From assembly GCA_019054805.1 (NCBI GenBank), contig JAHQIY010000001.1:6214501-6278500 (forward strand): a stretch of DNA of 64,000 bases, given 5' to 3'. The notes beneath the pieces were generated by a model. It worked only from the letters and a program-made list of their open reading frames with translations, made no database searches and was not told the DNA's origin. Below are positions 1-11,021 of this stretch, in pieces. The translations under genes were made by a program, and so were the position numbers. Source of the DNA: Brachionus manjavacas (lineage: Eukaryota; Rotifera; Eurotatoria; Ploima; Brachionidae). The first letter of the stretch is position 1. Every line of letters starts with the position of its first letter.

Positions 1-3000
1 ATTTGCGAAAATAAAAAAAGTACTGAAATATGTCAAGATTTTTCCTATTTTATATTTTTAAATAAATCTTAAAGTAAAAAATTAAGAGAATTATCAAAAA
101 AGATTTTGTTGAATTTTTTATCAAATAGAATTCAATATGTTTAAATTATTCTTTCGATTTTGTTTGTTGATTTATAGAAAAAATAAACTAAAGTATTTAT
201 ATTTTTTTTAAATTTCAACACCAATCTTTGTTTATTTTACATAAAAATTAATATTTCATATTTTGTTTGAAATTTGAAAGAAATAGTTTGATTTCCCATA
301 ATTTCGACAAAAAATATAATTGTATTAAAGATAATTCATTTGAAATAAAATTTATTTATTTTGAATTATTCTTAGTTAAATGGATTAATAAACAGTTTTT
401 TTTCTGAACACTTTAAATTAATTTTTTGAAATTAAAACCAAATTTGTTACCGATTGTTTACCGAATACTATCCTACAAATAGTAAAAGCTGACTTGTTAA
501 TTTCAAAATATCGAATTAACAATTTATAAACCTATCGAATTAAAAAAGATTTAAAAATTTGCTTGTCAAACTAAATATGTCTGTGAAAACAAAGCTGAAA
601 AAATTTCTCAATTCAAAATTCACAAAGAATTTTTGCTTGATTACATGAGCAAAAACAAGATTAAAAAGCTAATTGATTTTGAAATATATTTTGAATAATA
701 AGATATTAAAAAAAGTCTCTTATAAAACTAAATGAATTTTTTTTGCCTCAACAAAAAGAAAACAAAACAAGCGCCATTTAAAATTTTTATTTCTCAAATC
801 TTTTTAAGCAAAGAGATGTGAGCCTTTCAAAGTTCTGACTAGAACATTGAAAAACCAATTCTCAAATTCGAATTCAAATCTTAATTTTTTTCTTTTTAAC
901 TCTAACTTTTCACCAACTCTTAACTTTTAGCTTGAAAATTGATTTTTTTTTCTAAATTTGAATGTTTTCTTAATTGATGGACAAAAAAGAACTACATTTT
1001 TAAAGTTAAAATTTTGACCGATGTCCATGATTTTACAATTATCTAAGTAAGATGAAGTTTTTGACCAGATGACAGATTTGTCTTTACCAAGCTGAATGAT
1101 TTCGGAAGAACTAAACCTAACAACATATATTGTATATTATCTTTAAAGTTGTAGTAATCCGGAAGAACAGTCAAAATCGAAAGCTTTAGCAATTTTTATT
1201 TCGAAGACGATTTCCCTAATATTGATTTATAGATAGTATTTCTAATCTACTGTTTCGTAAAGGTTTGGACGTAAGCTACATTTTTGACAGTCTCATTTCT
1301 TTTTAAAATTCATCTTTGAAAAACCTTTCCATTAATTTTTAAGTTCAGAGAGATGGAAATGGTCGAGCAAACCAAAAAGAGATTCAAACTTTCCCACTTA
1401 ATTTGTGAAAAAGTTTCACTTTAAGTCAGTTTTTCCTAAAAAAATGTAAAAATATTAAAGGCAAGGATGAAGTTTTTCTTCATTCATCATATAAATGTCC
1501 ATTTTGAGAAAATTTAGATACCAAAAACATCGATCTATAATTTTAAAAGAAGGAGATTTGAATTAAAGAAACAAATTTTTTTAATTACTTTTTTTCATGG
1601 TTAATAATTGAGAATAAGACAGTTTTTAATTAAAAAAAATTAATTTATAATTTAAGCATACTTTGAACTAATTAAATAAGATAATAGAAATGCGACCTTT
1701 TTTGGGTTTAGATCAAATTTAAAAAAAAATAACTTTAAATAAGAATTAAGAGAATAGACCAGCTTTCTAAACTTAGATTCAAAATTAATTAAAGTTTTAA
1801 CAGATGATATAAATATCTAAAAACGAGCAGGAAAAAATAGAGCATAATGTGATAAGAGCACAACCTTTAAATAATTAGGAACTTAAGAAGAAAAATTACC
1901 GAGATGAAAGAAATGGAATCTCTTTTAAGGAAGGATATTTAATATTTTTGATATTTTAATATTATTTTATTTATCTTGTTGAGATTTTAATTAAAGTTTC
2001 TTAAAATATTCTGGGACTGTTCAGTCTTTGATTACAAAATATTTTTAAGAAATCCAAAGCTTAAACGTTTTAAAAATTTTATTTTTAAATGCAACTCACC
2101 TGAATTCTTGACAATACCTACTAGACCCAAAAGAATTGACAAATAAAAGTTTGTGCGCTTAAAACGGCTTTGATTTCCTTTAAGCATTCAATCATGAAAT
2201 TTTTAATTTTATTTTAAGGAAAAAATCATAAAGAACATCAATGATGGAAAACCATCGACTTAGAATGAGACGAGTGAGTAAAATTTTAAAATTTAAATTA
2301 ATATTTTAGATTGTAAATAAAGACCGAATCAATGATTACAAACTTTAACAAATATTTATTTAATAAATTTTTTATTTTTTATTTATTAAAAAAAAAACTG
2401 TCAAATATAATTTGAAATTCAAGCTTATTTAATTTAAGAATAAAAAATTTGAATTTGGAACCAGTCAAATCGATACCCTAGTAAAAAGTTGACAGAGCAA
2501 AATAATTTTTGGTTTAATAACTTCCGGTATAGTTTCATATTTGCAAGATTTCGTCTCACAAATTAATTGCATGCATTTCCGATTACAATAGTTTACACCA
2601 GGTTTAAAATGCGATAAGATTGATTTTTAATTACACAATATAATTTTAATATAAAATATTTAAGAAAAAGGATGAAAATTTTTCTTTACTCTAGGACACA
2701 TTAATTAAGTTACAAATTTAGAATTAACTTGTTCATGTTCTAACTACTAAAGACCTCCTGTTTGACTGTGGTTTTTAGGGGTATATTTCAAAAATCGATA
2801 CACTTCCACTTCTTGAATTCAATTTAAAAATATAAACCGATTATTATGAAATTATTTTAATTCAATTTTATTTATATGATAACAATATTTTTAGGAAAAA
2901 TTCTTGTTGAAAAATAATCACCTCTTTTGTTCTGGAATAAAAAATCTCTCGTCAAAAATTAAAGAGAATAAATGAGCGTTCTTAAGAATTTTTTAAATAA

Positions 3001-3259
3001 CAATGTTTATGATTAATTGCTAATGAGAGCAATAAAAAAATTGAAATTTTTGCGAATTTAACAAAATATTTTTCCATTTCTAAAGCTTTTTGTTTAAAAT
3101 TAAGTCTGGCAAGAGGCATAACACAATTTTTTTGATCTTCATCGCTCGAGCATTTTTCAAATCTGAAAAATGTCAAAAACCGAGTGATGAAGAAAGTAGA
3201 ACACAACAAAATTTAACTTAAATTATTTATTTGAAAATTTTATTTTTAAGTCTGATGCA
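1..3259. other. AT-rich intergenic stretch, no gene seen
   Basis: Both strands are interrupted by frequent stops and poly-A/T runs. No open frame here has codon use or composition like the genes further on, and no domain, RNA gene or clear repeat was recognised. The last few hundred bases may hold the promoter and 5' UTR of the potassium channel gene that follows, but no definite core promoter element can be named. Confidence 0.6.
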
Positions 3260-6200
3260 ATGTATTCAAGTGGAGTGACATCACGGCATAGCACAAATCG
3301 CTACGAATCCAAATCAAATAAAAGAAAATACATAAAAAAAAACGATACACAAAAAGGCGAATGTATGCCGACAAAAATCGACTACCTCAATTCTCGAATA
3401 AGAATTAACGTATCAGGAAAGATATTTGAAGTTCCAGAAAATATTCTCAATCACTATCCGCTAACTCTACTCGGATGCAAAGAAGAGAGAATAAAATTTT
3501 ATGATTGTGTCAAAGATGAGTTTTTTTTCGATCGTAATCGGGAAGCTTTTGAGGGTAATTTTACTAAAATTGGATTTTTTTTGATTTTTTTTCCATATCG
3601 GAAATTTTGAAAATTTTAAAAGGTTCTCAAAATAAGAAAAACATTTTAAGTTCGTATTAGATCAAAAATTAAAATCAATAAATTTTTCTTATTAAAAAAT
3701 GAAGACTGTTGGATAATGAACAAAATGATAAATTTTAAAAAGTGTTGGAAAGATAAATTTTTAAAAAATATATTTAATTTATTTTAAAAAAAAATCAAAT
3801 GTAATCAAAATCAAAATCAAATATTTATTTCTCAAATGAATTTAAATTTCCAATTTATTTATTTTCGATTAAATTTTTTATCAAAAAACGTTTATTCTGT
3901 TTCAACTAATTTGTTGTATTCTTTTATATTTTATTCATCACATTTTGAGGTGTTTTTTAAAAAAAAATATAATAAGAAAATCAAAAATTTTCTGTCTTAT
4001 CAACGCAAAAAGTTCAGGATTCTAAAAATTTTTAGCATCACTGTTTTTAGTTCTTAAGTCAAGTCATTAGTTTGATATTTTTTTCCCAATAAATGATTAA
4101 TTCAAGCAAATGATTTGAAATTTTTTTAAAGTCAATTTCTGATTTTATATTTTTTTCCTTTCCTGTTGGACAAAATTTATGTGGTGCGCGAACTGAATTT
4201 TGGTAAAGATTTGGAATGACATGGAATCAATTTTAAATTTTTAAAAATTTCAAAATTTAAAGTGTTTAATAAATGAAATCGAGCGCATTATTTTTCTTTG
4301 TATTGTTAGCTAGCTTTTCCGATTCAGAACATCTCCGTAACAAAATTGCTATCAAAAATTTAAAAGTAAAAATTAATTAAGTTGGATTGATAGTAAAAAT
4401 TAAATTGGAATTTGGAAAAAACATTTTTACATTTATTTTTAAAACACTAGTAAAAAACAAATCAATTAATTGAAATTATATTTTTTTATTTCAAAATTTT
4501 AGATCCAGGCATTATTTTTTAGATTGAATAAATTTTGAAATTTGGCTAAAAAAAGATTTTGAATGATTTTGTTTTGATTGAATTGTTTTTTTTTTATTTA
4601 TATATTAAGGCAGTTTCGAGACCCTAAATCCTTCTTTTTAGTCCTCTTGTTAGTAAATTATTGATTATATAAAGAAATTTAAAAAAAGCTTATTTAGATA
4701 GTTTTTTTAAAGTTAGTTTAAATTAAAACTATTGAAATTGAAAGAAGCTATTTAAAAGCTCTCTTAAAATTAGTTATTAATTTCTAAATTTGTAAATTGG
4801 TAATTTATATTTATAGAACAACTCTAGTAAATTAATGAAAAATTTGCAATTGAGCAAATTAGTCAAACAGCCATTATAAGAACTAAATTAGGAAAAATTA
4901 AACAATCAATGACAAATTTTATCATATTTGCATTATGATCTATAAAACTGATCAGTTCGTGATTCTGAAATTGAAACTGCCTTTTAATTGCTAAAACTTA
5001 ATTGCAATAAAAAACTATAAGACTAATAATACGTTTGTGTTCATTTATAATGATTGTTTTATATTCATCATAAAGGAGTTTTAAAAAAAAAAAAATTAAT
5101 CATCTTTCTTTTTTTATAAAATCCAAGTTAAGACCATCGCTTGCCAAACTGGTTTTTGAAATGAAATGGCGAATGCCCGACTGCATTGTGTAATAGCTAT
5201 CTTGCTATTTCTTCTTCCAATACTCTCACATGTTGCACCTGTCATTACTTTTTCAATTTGTCATTTTTATTTACTTATTTATTATCTTAACTTATTTTAC
5301 TTTCAATTTTTATTTTTTCTTGATTTTTTGATTTTATATAAAGGAGCTCTAGCTCGACACAGATAGAACAAATAAATAAAATTATTTTTGAGAGCTATTT
5401 TATAAAAAATAAATCGATTAAAATCGACCACAAAATCAAATACCCAAATTTTTTTTATTTTTCTGCAAATATTAAATATGATTACCCAATTATTTAGATT
5501 ATACATAAGAAAATTAATTAACACTAAATAAAATTAAAATCCAATATTTTTAACTTATTGACCCTTTTAGAAAAAGTACCCAAATTTTATTATTTTATTT
5601 TTTAATCTGAAAGAACATTAGCTCGAAACAGATAATAAAATTTTGATAAAAAAAATAAATTTTATAAATCTATCGTTCAGTGAGTTTAAAAAAAAAACAT
5701 TTTTTTTTCACTTTAGTTAATTTATAGTCAATTAAAAAATAAATTTTTTTTTTTAATTAATTTTTTTATTTCTTTAATAAAGAATTAAGGAACTTTGACT
5801 TAAATTAGTTTAAATTATTTATTAAACTAATTTTTTAGAAAAAAGGCCTATAACTTTAACAATATTGAATTTCTTTTTAATTTATTTAGTAAATTTATTT
5901 TTTTGTTTATAATCTTAATAATTGGGATATTTTATTTTAATTTTGTATTTTGAAATTTCATTAAAAAAAATTATATGAATATAAATAGATAGATACATAC
6001 TTTGATATAATTTAATTCAAATCATTTGAATTTAATTATGGAGAGATGAAGTTAATTTTGGAGAGTTTTTGTAAACTTTGAAATCGGTTATTGAATTAAA
6101 TTGAATTAAAAAAAATTTAACCAATTTGTTTTCAATTTATAAAAAATATATTTTCAATTTAAAAGATTAAATCGGTTAAGGAAATAACTAAAATTGGAAA

Positions 6201-8486
6201 ACAGGAAAGAATTTTAAATTGTTTTTATTGTTTAAACATTTTTAATGAAAAAAGAAATGAGTTTCTAAAATCTTTAAGCAAAATGTTGATTTGCAGAGTT
6301 ATTCAAAAGTCATCAATTCAAAGCCAAGTCAAATGACTTGACTTAAAATTTTTGTTTTTAAAAAAAAAAGTCATTAGACTTAGAAATCAAGTCATTTTAA
6401 GTAAAGGTTTTTTAATGACTAATTTTTTTGCACAAAATTTTAATGATATTGTAGTGATTTTTTAAGGAATTCGTCCTTTTTTAACTTTAAAACCGAACCA
6501 TCAGCAGGTATCAGTTTTGTTTGGGGCTAATTTCTGAATTCTGTTTAACATCTCACTTGATCAAAGGTGTTTGATGCTTTAGGATCATTCCATGCTAGCT
6601 CTTCTGGAAAGCTGTCAAGATCAGTTTCTCCTCTAGTTTTTTGGAGATTCATAAAAATTCCAGAACTTTTTAGAATTCTCAAATCTTTTGAAGTTTTAAA
6701 CTGAAAGTATAATTTCATCTTGTGACGGTTAAATTTTTTTAATAATCATTTAAATTTTGGTCATTTTTAACTAAATTTTGATTATTATAACATAAGTCTC
6801 TAAATTCTTAAAGATCTTAACTCAGAATTAAACCATGGACTTAGTTTATATTTTTTTTCCTTTAAGCTTTCAAAATAGACAAAAAGATTCAATAGCCGAA
6901 CCAATATTGTCTTTAATCAAATTCCATTTTTCATTTTACCTAAAAAACTCTTTATTTTATTCATTTATCATTTGAATAGAATTATTGAGAATGTCTTCTT
7001 TTATTGTTGAAACCGGAAAAAAAACAATCTACTAAAGAATATTATGCTGAAGGATAATATGATCAATACATCTTAATTTTACCTTAATACTTTCTATAAA
7101 ATTATTGATTCCAATACGTGCAGGTTCATAAATTTTATTTTGATACAAGGAAAAAATTGATAGCTACAAAAATAGGAGTCTTATTACAATAATTCTTCGA
7201 TTTTATTAACAAGAATATTCATAACTTTTTTACAAAAATTTTTGAAATTTTATTGAAAGGGATCATCCAATTTTATCAAACAAAAGGCATTTTAGACATT
7301 CCGATCTTTGTCCCGATTGACGTGTTTTACGAAGAGCTTAAATATTTTAAAATTGACTCGTATTTAGACTGTGATACAAAATGTGATGAGTTACTTTTGT
7401 TGACAGCTTTAAAACAAGAAATAAAATTAATTAAACAAAATTTAAAAATTTCAAATTCGGAACATCAATTAACCGAAGACATAAAATTGAAAATAAAAAA
7501 TTTACGCACTCGTTTTCATAAATTTAACTACTACATCAAAGATGACGAAGACTTGAATATTGAAGATGCGTCTAACCTGCCAAAAAATAAATATCAACTG
7601 GCCTTATGGACTTTGCTGGAAAAGCCGAATTCTTCCACTTTAGGTCGCATGCTTGCCTTTTTTGGTCTCATTGTTGTTATTCTTTCGGTCATAGTTATGT
7701 GCATGGAAACAGTAGTTGACTCTCAAACACGACCTAGCAATTATGAGGATAATATTGAGGAAAGAAATATTGTATTTTTTGTTTTGGAATTTTTCTGCAA
7801 TTCTGTATTTACAATTGAATTTTGTCTGAGATTAATAGCTTCGCCTAAAAAAATACAATTTTTAAAAAATTTCCTAAATTTTGTTGATATAATTGCTGTT
7901 TTACCTTTCTGGACAGTACTAATAGTTAACAACCACAATTTTATGCGGCTCCTAAAGCTTGAGGACGAGATAGAACTAAAAAAAAGAAATAGCAATCAAT
8001 ATGCTTTATCAGTGCTTCGAATTTTGAGGCTGACCCGAGTTCTCCGAGTTCTTAAACTCTCGAGGCATATTCAAATATTAAATGTTATGGGAAAAATATT
8101 GTACGAATGTATTTATGAGATTGTTTTGCTACTGACATTTCTCACAATTAATATTATTATATTTTCCAGTCTTATTTATTACATCGAATTGGACACTCTT
8201 GGAGAAAAATCGCCCTTTATTAGTAAGAAATAATCTAGTCTAAAAAGGATATTTTATTTTTTTATTTAAAGGTATCCCGCATTCATTTTGGTGGGCAATA
8301 ATTTCGTTCACAACAATAGGTTATGGTGATCTAATTCCTCAATCTACAGTTGGAAAAGTATTTGGATCATTTTTCATTGTATGCGGAATTTTAATCGCTT
8401 TGCTTCCAGTTCCAATCTTGTCTTGTAAATTTGAAAAAATATACAAGGAATGCTCGTATGAAAATAGGAAAAATTATGAAGATTAA
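3260..8486 (+). CDS. Shaker-like voltage-gated potassium channel, three exons
   Basis: Exons 3260-3554, 7260-8222 and 8272-8486 join through GT-AG introns in matching phase to give 490 residues. The N-terminal T1 tetramerisation domain (about 46-135) reads FFFDRNREAFEG across the first junction. S1 is about 230-248, S2 270-292 and S3 301-321. S4 (347-368) carries Arg/Lys at every third position (RILRLTRVLRVLKLSRH) and S5 is 381-408. The pore has the Trp pair at 426-427 and the TTIGYGD selectivity filter at 433-439; S6 has the Pro-Val-Pro gating bend at 465-467. Such channels form plasma-membrane tetramers that pass K+ on depolarisation. No Zn-binding His-x5-Cys/Cys-Cys pattern is seen in T1, which favours the Kv1 class. 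The S3-S4 linker is unusually charged and the C-terminus after S6 is very short (about 23 residues), without an obvious PDZ ligand. The start at 3260 is the first in-frame ATG after a stop; the ATG at 3365 is an alternative. Intron 1 is 3.7 kb, intron 2 only 49 bp. Confidence 0.93.
5148..5385 (+). repeat. 3' fragment of LINE family B inside Kv intron 1
   Basis: This matches the 3' end of the LINE whose longer copy lies near 45.3-45.9 kb. It holds the end of the reverse-transcriptase ORF (a stretch resembling RLHCVVAILLFLLSF in one frame), then an AT-rich 3' UTR ending in a GGAGCTCTAGCTCGACACAG-type tail followed by AAATAAATAA. The apparent short ORF is retroelement debris, not a gene. Confidence 0.75.
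5596..5645 (+). repeat. Short LINE family B tail
   Basis: Only the terminal motif is present: an AATCTGAAAGAACATTAGCTCG-like string followed by an A-rich end, similar to the tails at 5.35, 41.15 and 45.85 kb. It is a severely 5'-truncated insertion in Kv intron 1. Confidence 0.55.
5646..7259. other. Rest of Kv intron 1, AT-rich
   Basis: No gene is seen. Around 6310-6420 a short motif, GACTTGACTT/AAGTCATT, occurs in both orientations; related copies lie near 4056-4072 and 11185-11225, suggesting scraps of one small repeat. The intron ends in the acceptor used at 7258-7259. Confidence 0.5.
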
Positions 8487-10178
8487 AATTAAATCAAAAA
8501 AGTTCTATTCAGTGATTAAAAACAGCTCAAATTTTTCAAAAATTTCATATTTTATATTTTTTCTTTTTTCCAATTTTTTTTTTTATTAATTAAGTTTAAT
8601 TTCTATCATCTGTTGCAGTTGTTGTCTCACCCTAACAAATTCAAACGAGTGAAATTAATAATTAAAAATAAAACAAAATCTAAGCATTGCTAGTTAATAA
8701 ATAAAAAATAAAGAATTTCATGGAATAAATTTAAATCTTTTACTCTCTTAAATTCAATTATTCAGCCTGTTAGCTCAAATTTTAGGTTCAATTAACCTAA
8801 AAAATGGAAACCGTTTTATTTACGTAAAAAAATCTAATTTTAAGACAAATTTCATAAAATTACGGTAATTAAAGATAAGTATCTTTTTAAGTAAAATAAC
8901 GTTTATTTACGTAAAATTACCGATCTTCAAAAATGCCAAAAAGTCACCAGATTTTGGCCCCTTTTTGGGTTTTTCCATTAAAAATTTTATTTTAATTTTA
9001 TTTATTAATTTTTTTGATAAATTTTTTAACAAAATATACATTTTGTAATTTTACGTAAAATTTCGTCAAGAATTATTATTTGAGGTGAAAAATATTAAAA
9101 CAAAGTAGATTTCGTAAAAGTATAATTTATCAAATTTATTAATTAATTAAACTTTAAATAATTGCGTTTATTTTATGCTTCGATCATTTAAATATTACCC
9201 TGTTCTTCAAAATTTGAAAGAAAAATGCACCTTGGGCTGGTATTTGATTTAAAGGAATAGCTGATTTAGCAGTTTCTTATTAGCAGTTATTGAGTCTTTT
9301 ATTTTTCTTAAAAAAAACCATAGGTTTTATAACACAACGATGAATTCAGATGGAAATTTGTCAAATTGTTGATTAATTTTCAAAAGTATAATTAATAAAT
9401 TAACTTAATAAATTAGCATTTTACGAATTTTTTCATTTTTTTACTTTATTTCACAAAATTTTGTATTTTACGTAATTTATCGAAAAATTACATTTTTTAG
9501 CGTAAAATAATGTTGATCGTCGTAGATAATCAGTTCGGTAAATAAAAAATTCGAACTTAGAAAATATTTCAAGACCTTTAATATTTTTTTTTATATTTTT
9601 TTTACATTAAAAAAAAAATTTAAAATTTTTTAAAATTTTGTTTCGCAAAAAAATGAACCAGACTGTTAACCTTCTGAACTTAAAATTGTTTTAATTTTGG
9701 TACAAAAAAAATCAAGACTTAGAAAATCTTAAAATAAAGTATAGCAAAATTAAAATAATTAAATGTCAACTGAAAAAACACAACTGGAAGGCAAAGTAGA
9801 TTTTGTCCGATATATAAGAAAAAAAAGTCTTTATTTTATAAAATTTGCCATTTTTAATATTTCTCTTTAATGTTAATTATATTTTAAATCTGGCGTAATT
9901 TCTGAAATTAATAAATAAATAAAATAAATATTCGTTTTTTAAAAGCAAAAAATGTTTTTACATAGGTCTCGAAGAGATTTTTTATAATTAAATATTTTTA
10001 AAAATAGGGTAAGCCATTTTTTTATGCTTTTTTTGCATCTATTCTTATTTGGATTACTCATTTCACTGTCGCTAGATGAGGATTATATTCTAAAATTAAA
10101 AAAAAATTTAAAAACTATTTCAAAAATTTTTAAATAAACTTAAATATAAATTTTTTTCTTTGTATTTCAAAAATTAAA
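8487..10178. other. Intergenic spacer with clustered TTTACGTAAA palindromes
   Basis: Downstream of the Kv stop, several AATAAA hexamers around 8695-8712 could serve polyadenylation. Between 8819 and 9510 the self-complementary string TTTACGTAAA or a close variant recurs at about 8819, 8907, 9052, 9467 and 9500, which may mark a decayed inverted-repeat element. The last 150 bases before 10179 are probably the promoter of the next gene. No other coding sequence is visible. Confidence 0.5.
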
Positions 10179-11021
10179 ATGGATATAGCAAACTATTTTG
10201 AAACTAAATTTGAACATTATGAAATGCCAAAAAGCAATGAAAATTGGCTTGTTGGCTTGTTGGATGAGTTTTCAATTGAATCGATTAACAAATTCGGAAA
10301 GGCAGTTATACATGATGCCAATGTATACATAGCTTATTCATTCTCTATTTTGGATTCATTTATTTGCTCGACAATATCCGAAAAAATTAAGAATTCTTTA
10401 AATTCAGATTCAAATGTTAATTTTAAAATCGGAGCTCAAAGTCGAACAAATGTTTGTAACACACTGGGCGGTGGTTATGTGCAGTCAAAAACACCAGATT
10501 CTAAAATCTTTACAGAGGAACATAGCTGTCAACCTATTATCATTAAATGCGCTTTCCCAAATGAAAGTCTTGATTTACTCATTAATGAATGCTTGGTTTA
10601 TCTCAATGAATATACTAACAATTCTTATGCCATCGGATTCAAAGTCAACTATTCTCCAAAGGAATTTAAAGCTTACTTTTTTGTTTTTGAAAGGATGACT
10701 GAGCCTGATCATGAAAAAATTAAAATGATCAAAAAATTAGTTCATAATCAGCAGTCTAGAATTGGACAAAATTTTGCCCACTATGATTTATTTGAATTAG
10801 AAAAGGCTTTTTTCGAAGACAAATTGTCCAATTTTGGCGTTAAAGTAGTTTGTAAAAAAATTCTAACTATTGATGATCTAAATCATTCAATCGAATTTAA
10901 TTTGGACAAGTCAAAAATTATACCTGGTGAGTGTGGAAAAGCAAATGTTACCATAAATGAAGAAGAATTAAATCATTTGTTTGATCTATGGAAAAAAAAA
11001 TTTCACAAAAGAGAAAATTGA
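10179..11021 (+). CDS. Intronless gene of unknown function (280 residues)
   Basis: A single open frame of 280 codons with mixed, non-repetitive composition stands out from the AT-rich background, so it is probably a real gene. I do not recognise it with confidence. No signal peptide or membrane segment is evident and the C-terminus is lysine-rich. Residues 105-171 (TPDSKIF ... QPIIIKCAFPNESL ... AIGFKV) loosely resemble the core of restriction-endonuclease-fold proteins found in fungi and other eukaryotes, where a Pro-Asp is followed by a hydrophobic strand ending in Glu and then a helix. Here the position expected to be Glu appears to be Lys123, so if the resemblance is real the copy may be catalytically dead. 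The ATG at 10179 is preceded by A-rich sequence and stops in all frames. Being intronless, it could be a retrocopy or part of a mobile element, but no flanking repeats were identified. Confidence 0.7.
   Translation: MDIANYFETKFEHYEMPKSNENWLVGLLDEFSIESINKFGKAVIHDANVYIAYSFSILDSFICSTISEKIKNSLNSDSNVNFKIGAQSRTNVCNTLGGGYVQSKTPDSKIFTEEHSCQPIIIKCAFPNESLDLLINECLVYLNEYTNNSYAIGFKVNYSPKEFKAYFFVFERMTEPDHEKIKMIKKLVHNQQSRIGQNFAHYDLFELEKAFFEDKLSNFGVKVVCKKILTIDDLNHSIEFNLDKSKIIPGECGKANVTINEEELNHLFDLWKKKFHKREN

Noticed and set aside
5166-5366. Hydrophobic 66-codon ORF inside the Kv intron resembling a small membrane protein
   Set aside because: The same sequence recurs at 45.6 and 24.7 kb as the LINE B tail; hydrophobicity comes from T-rich UTR sequence.
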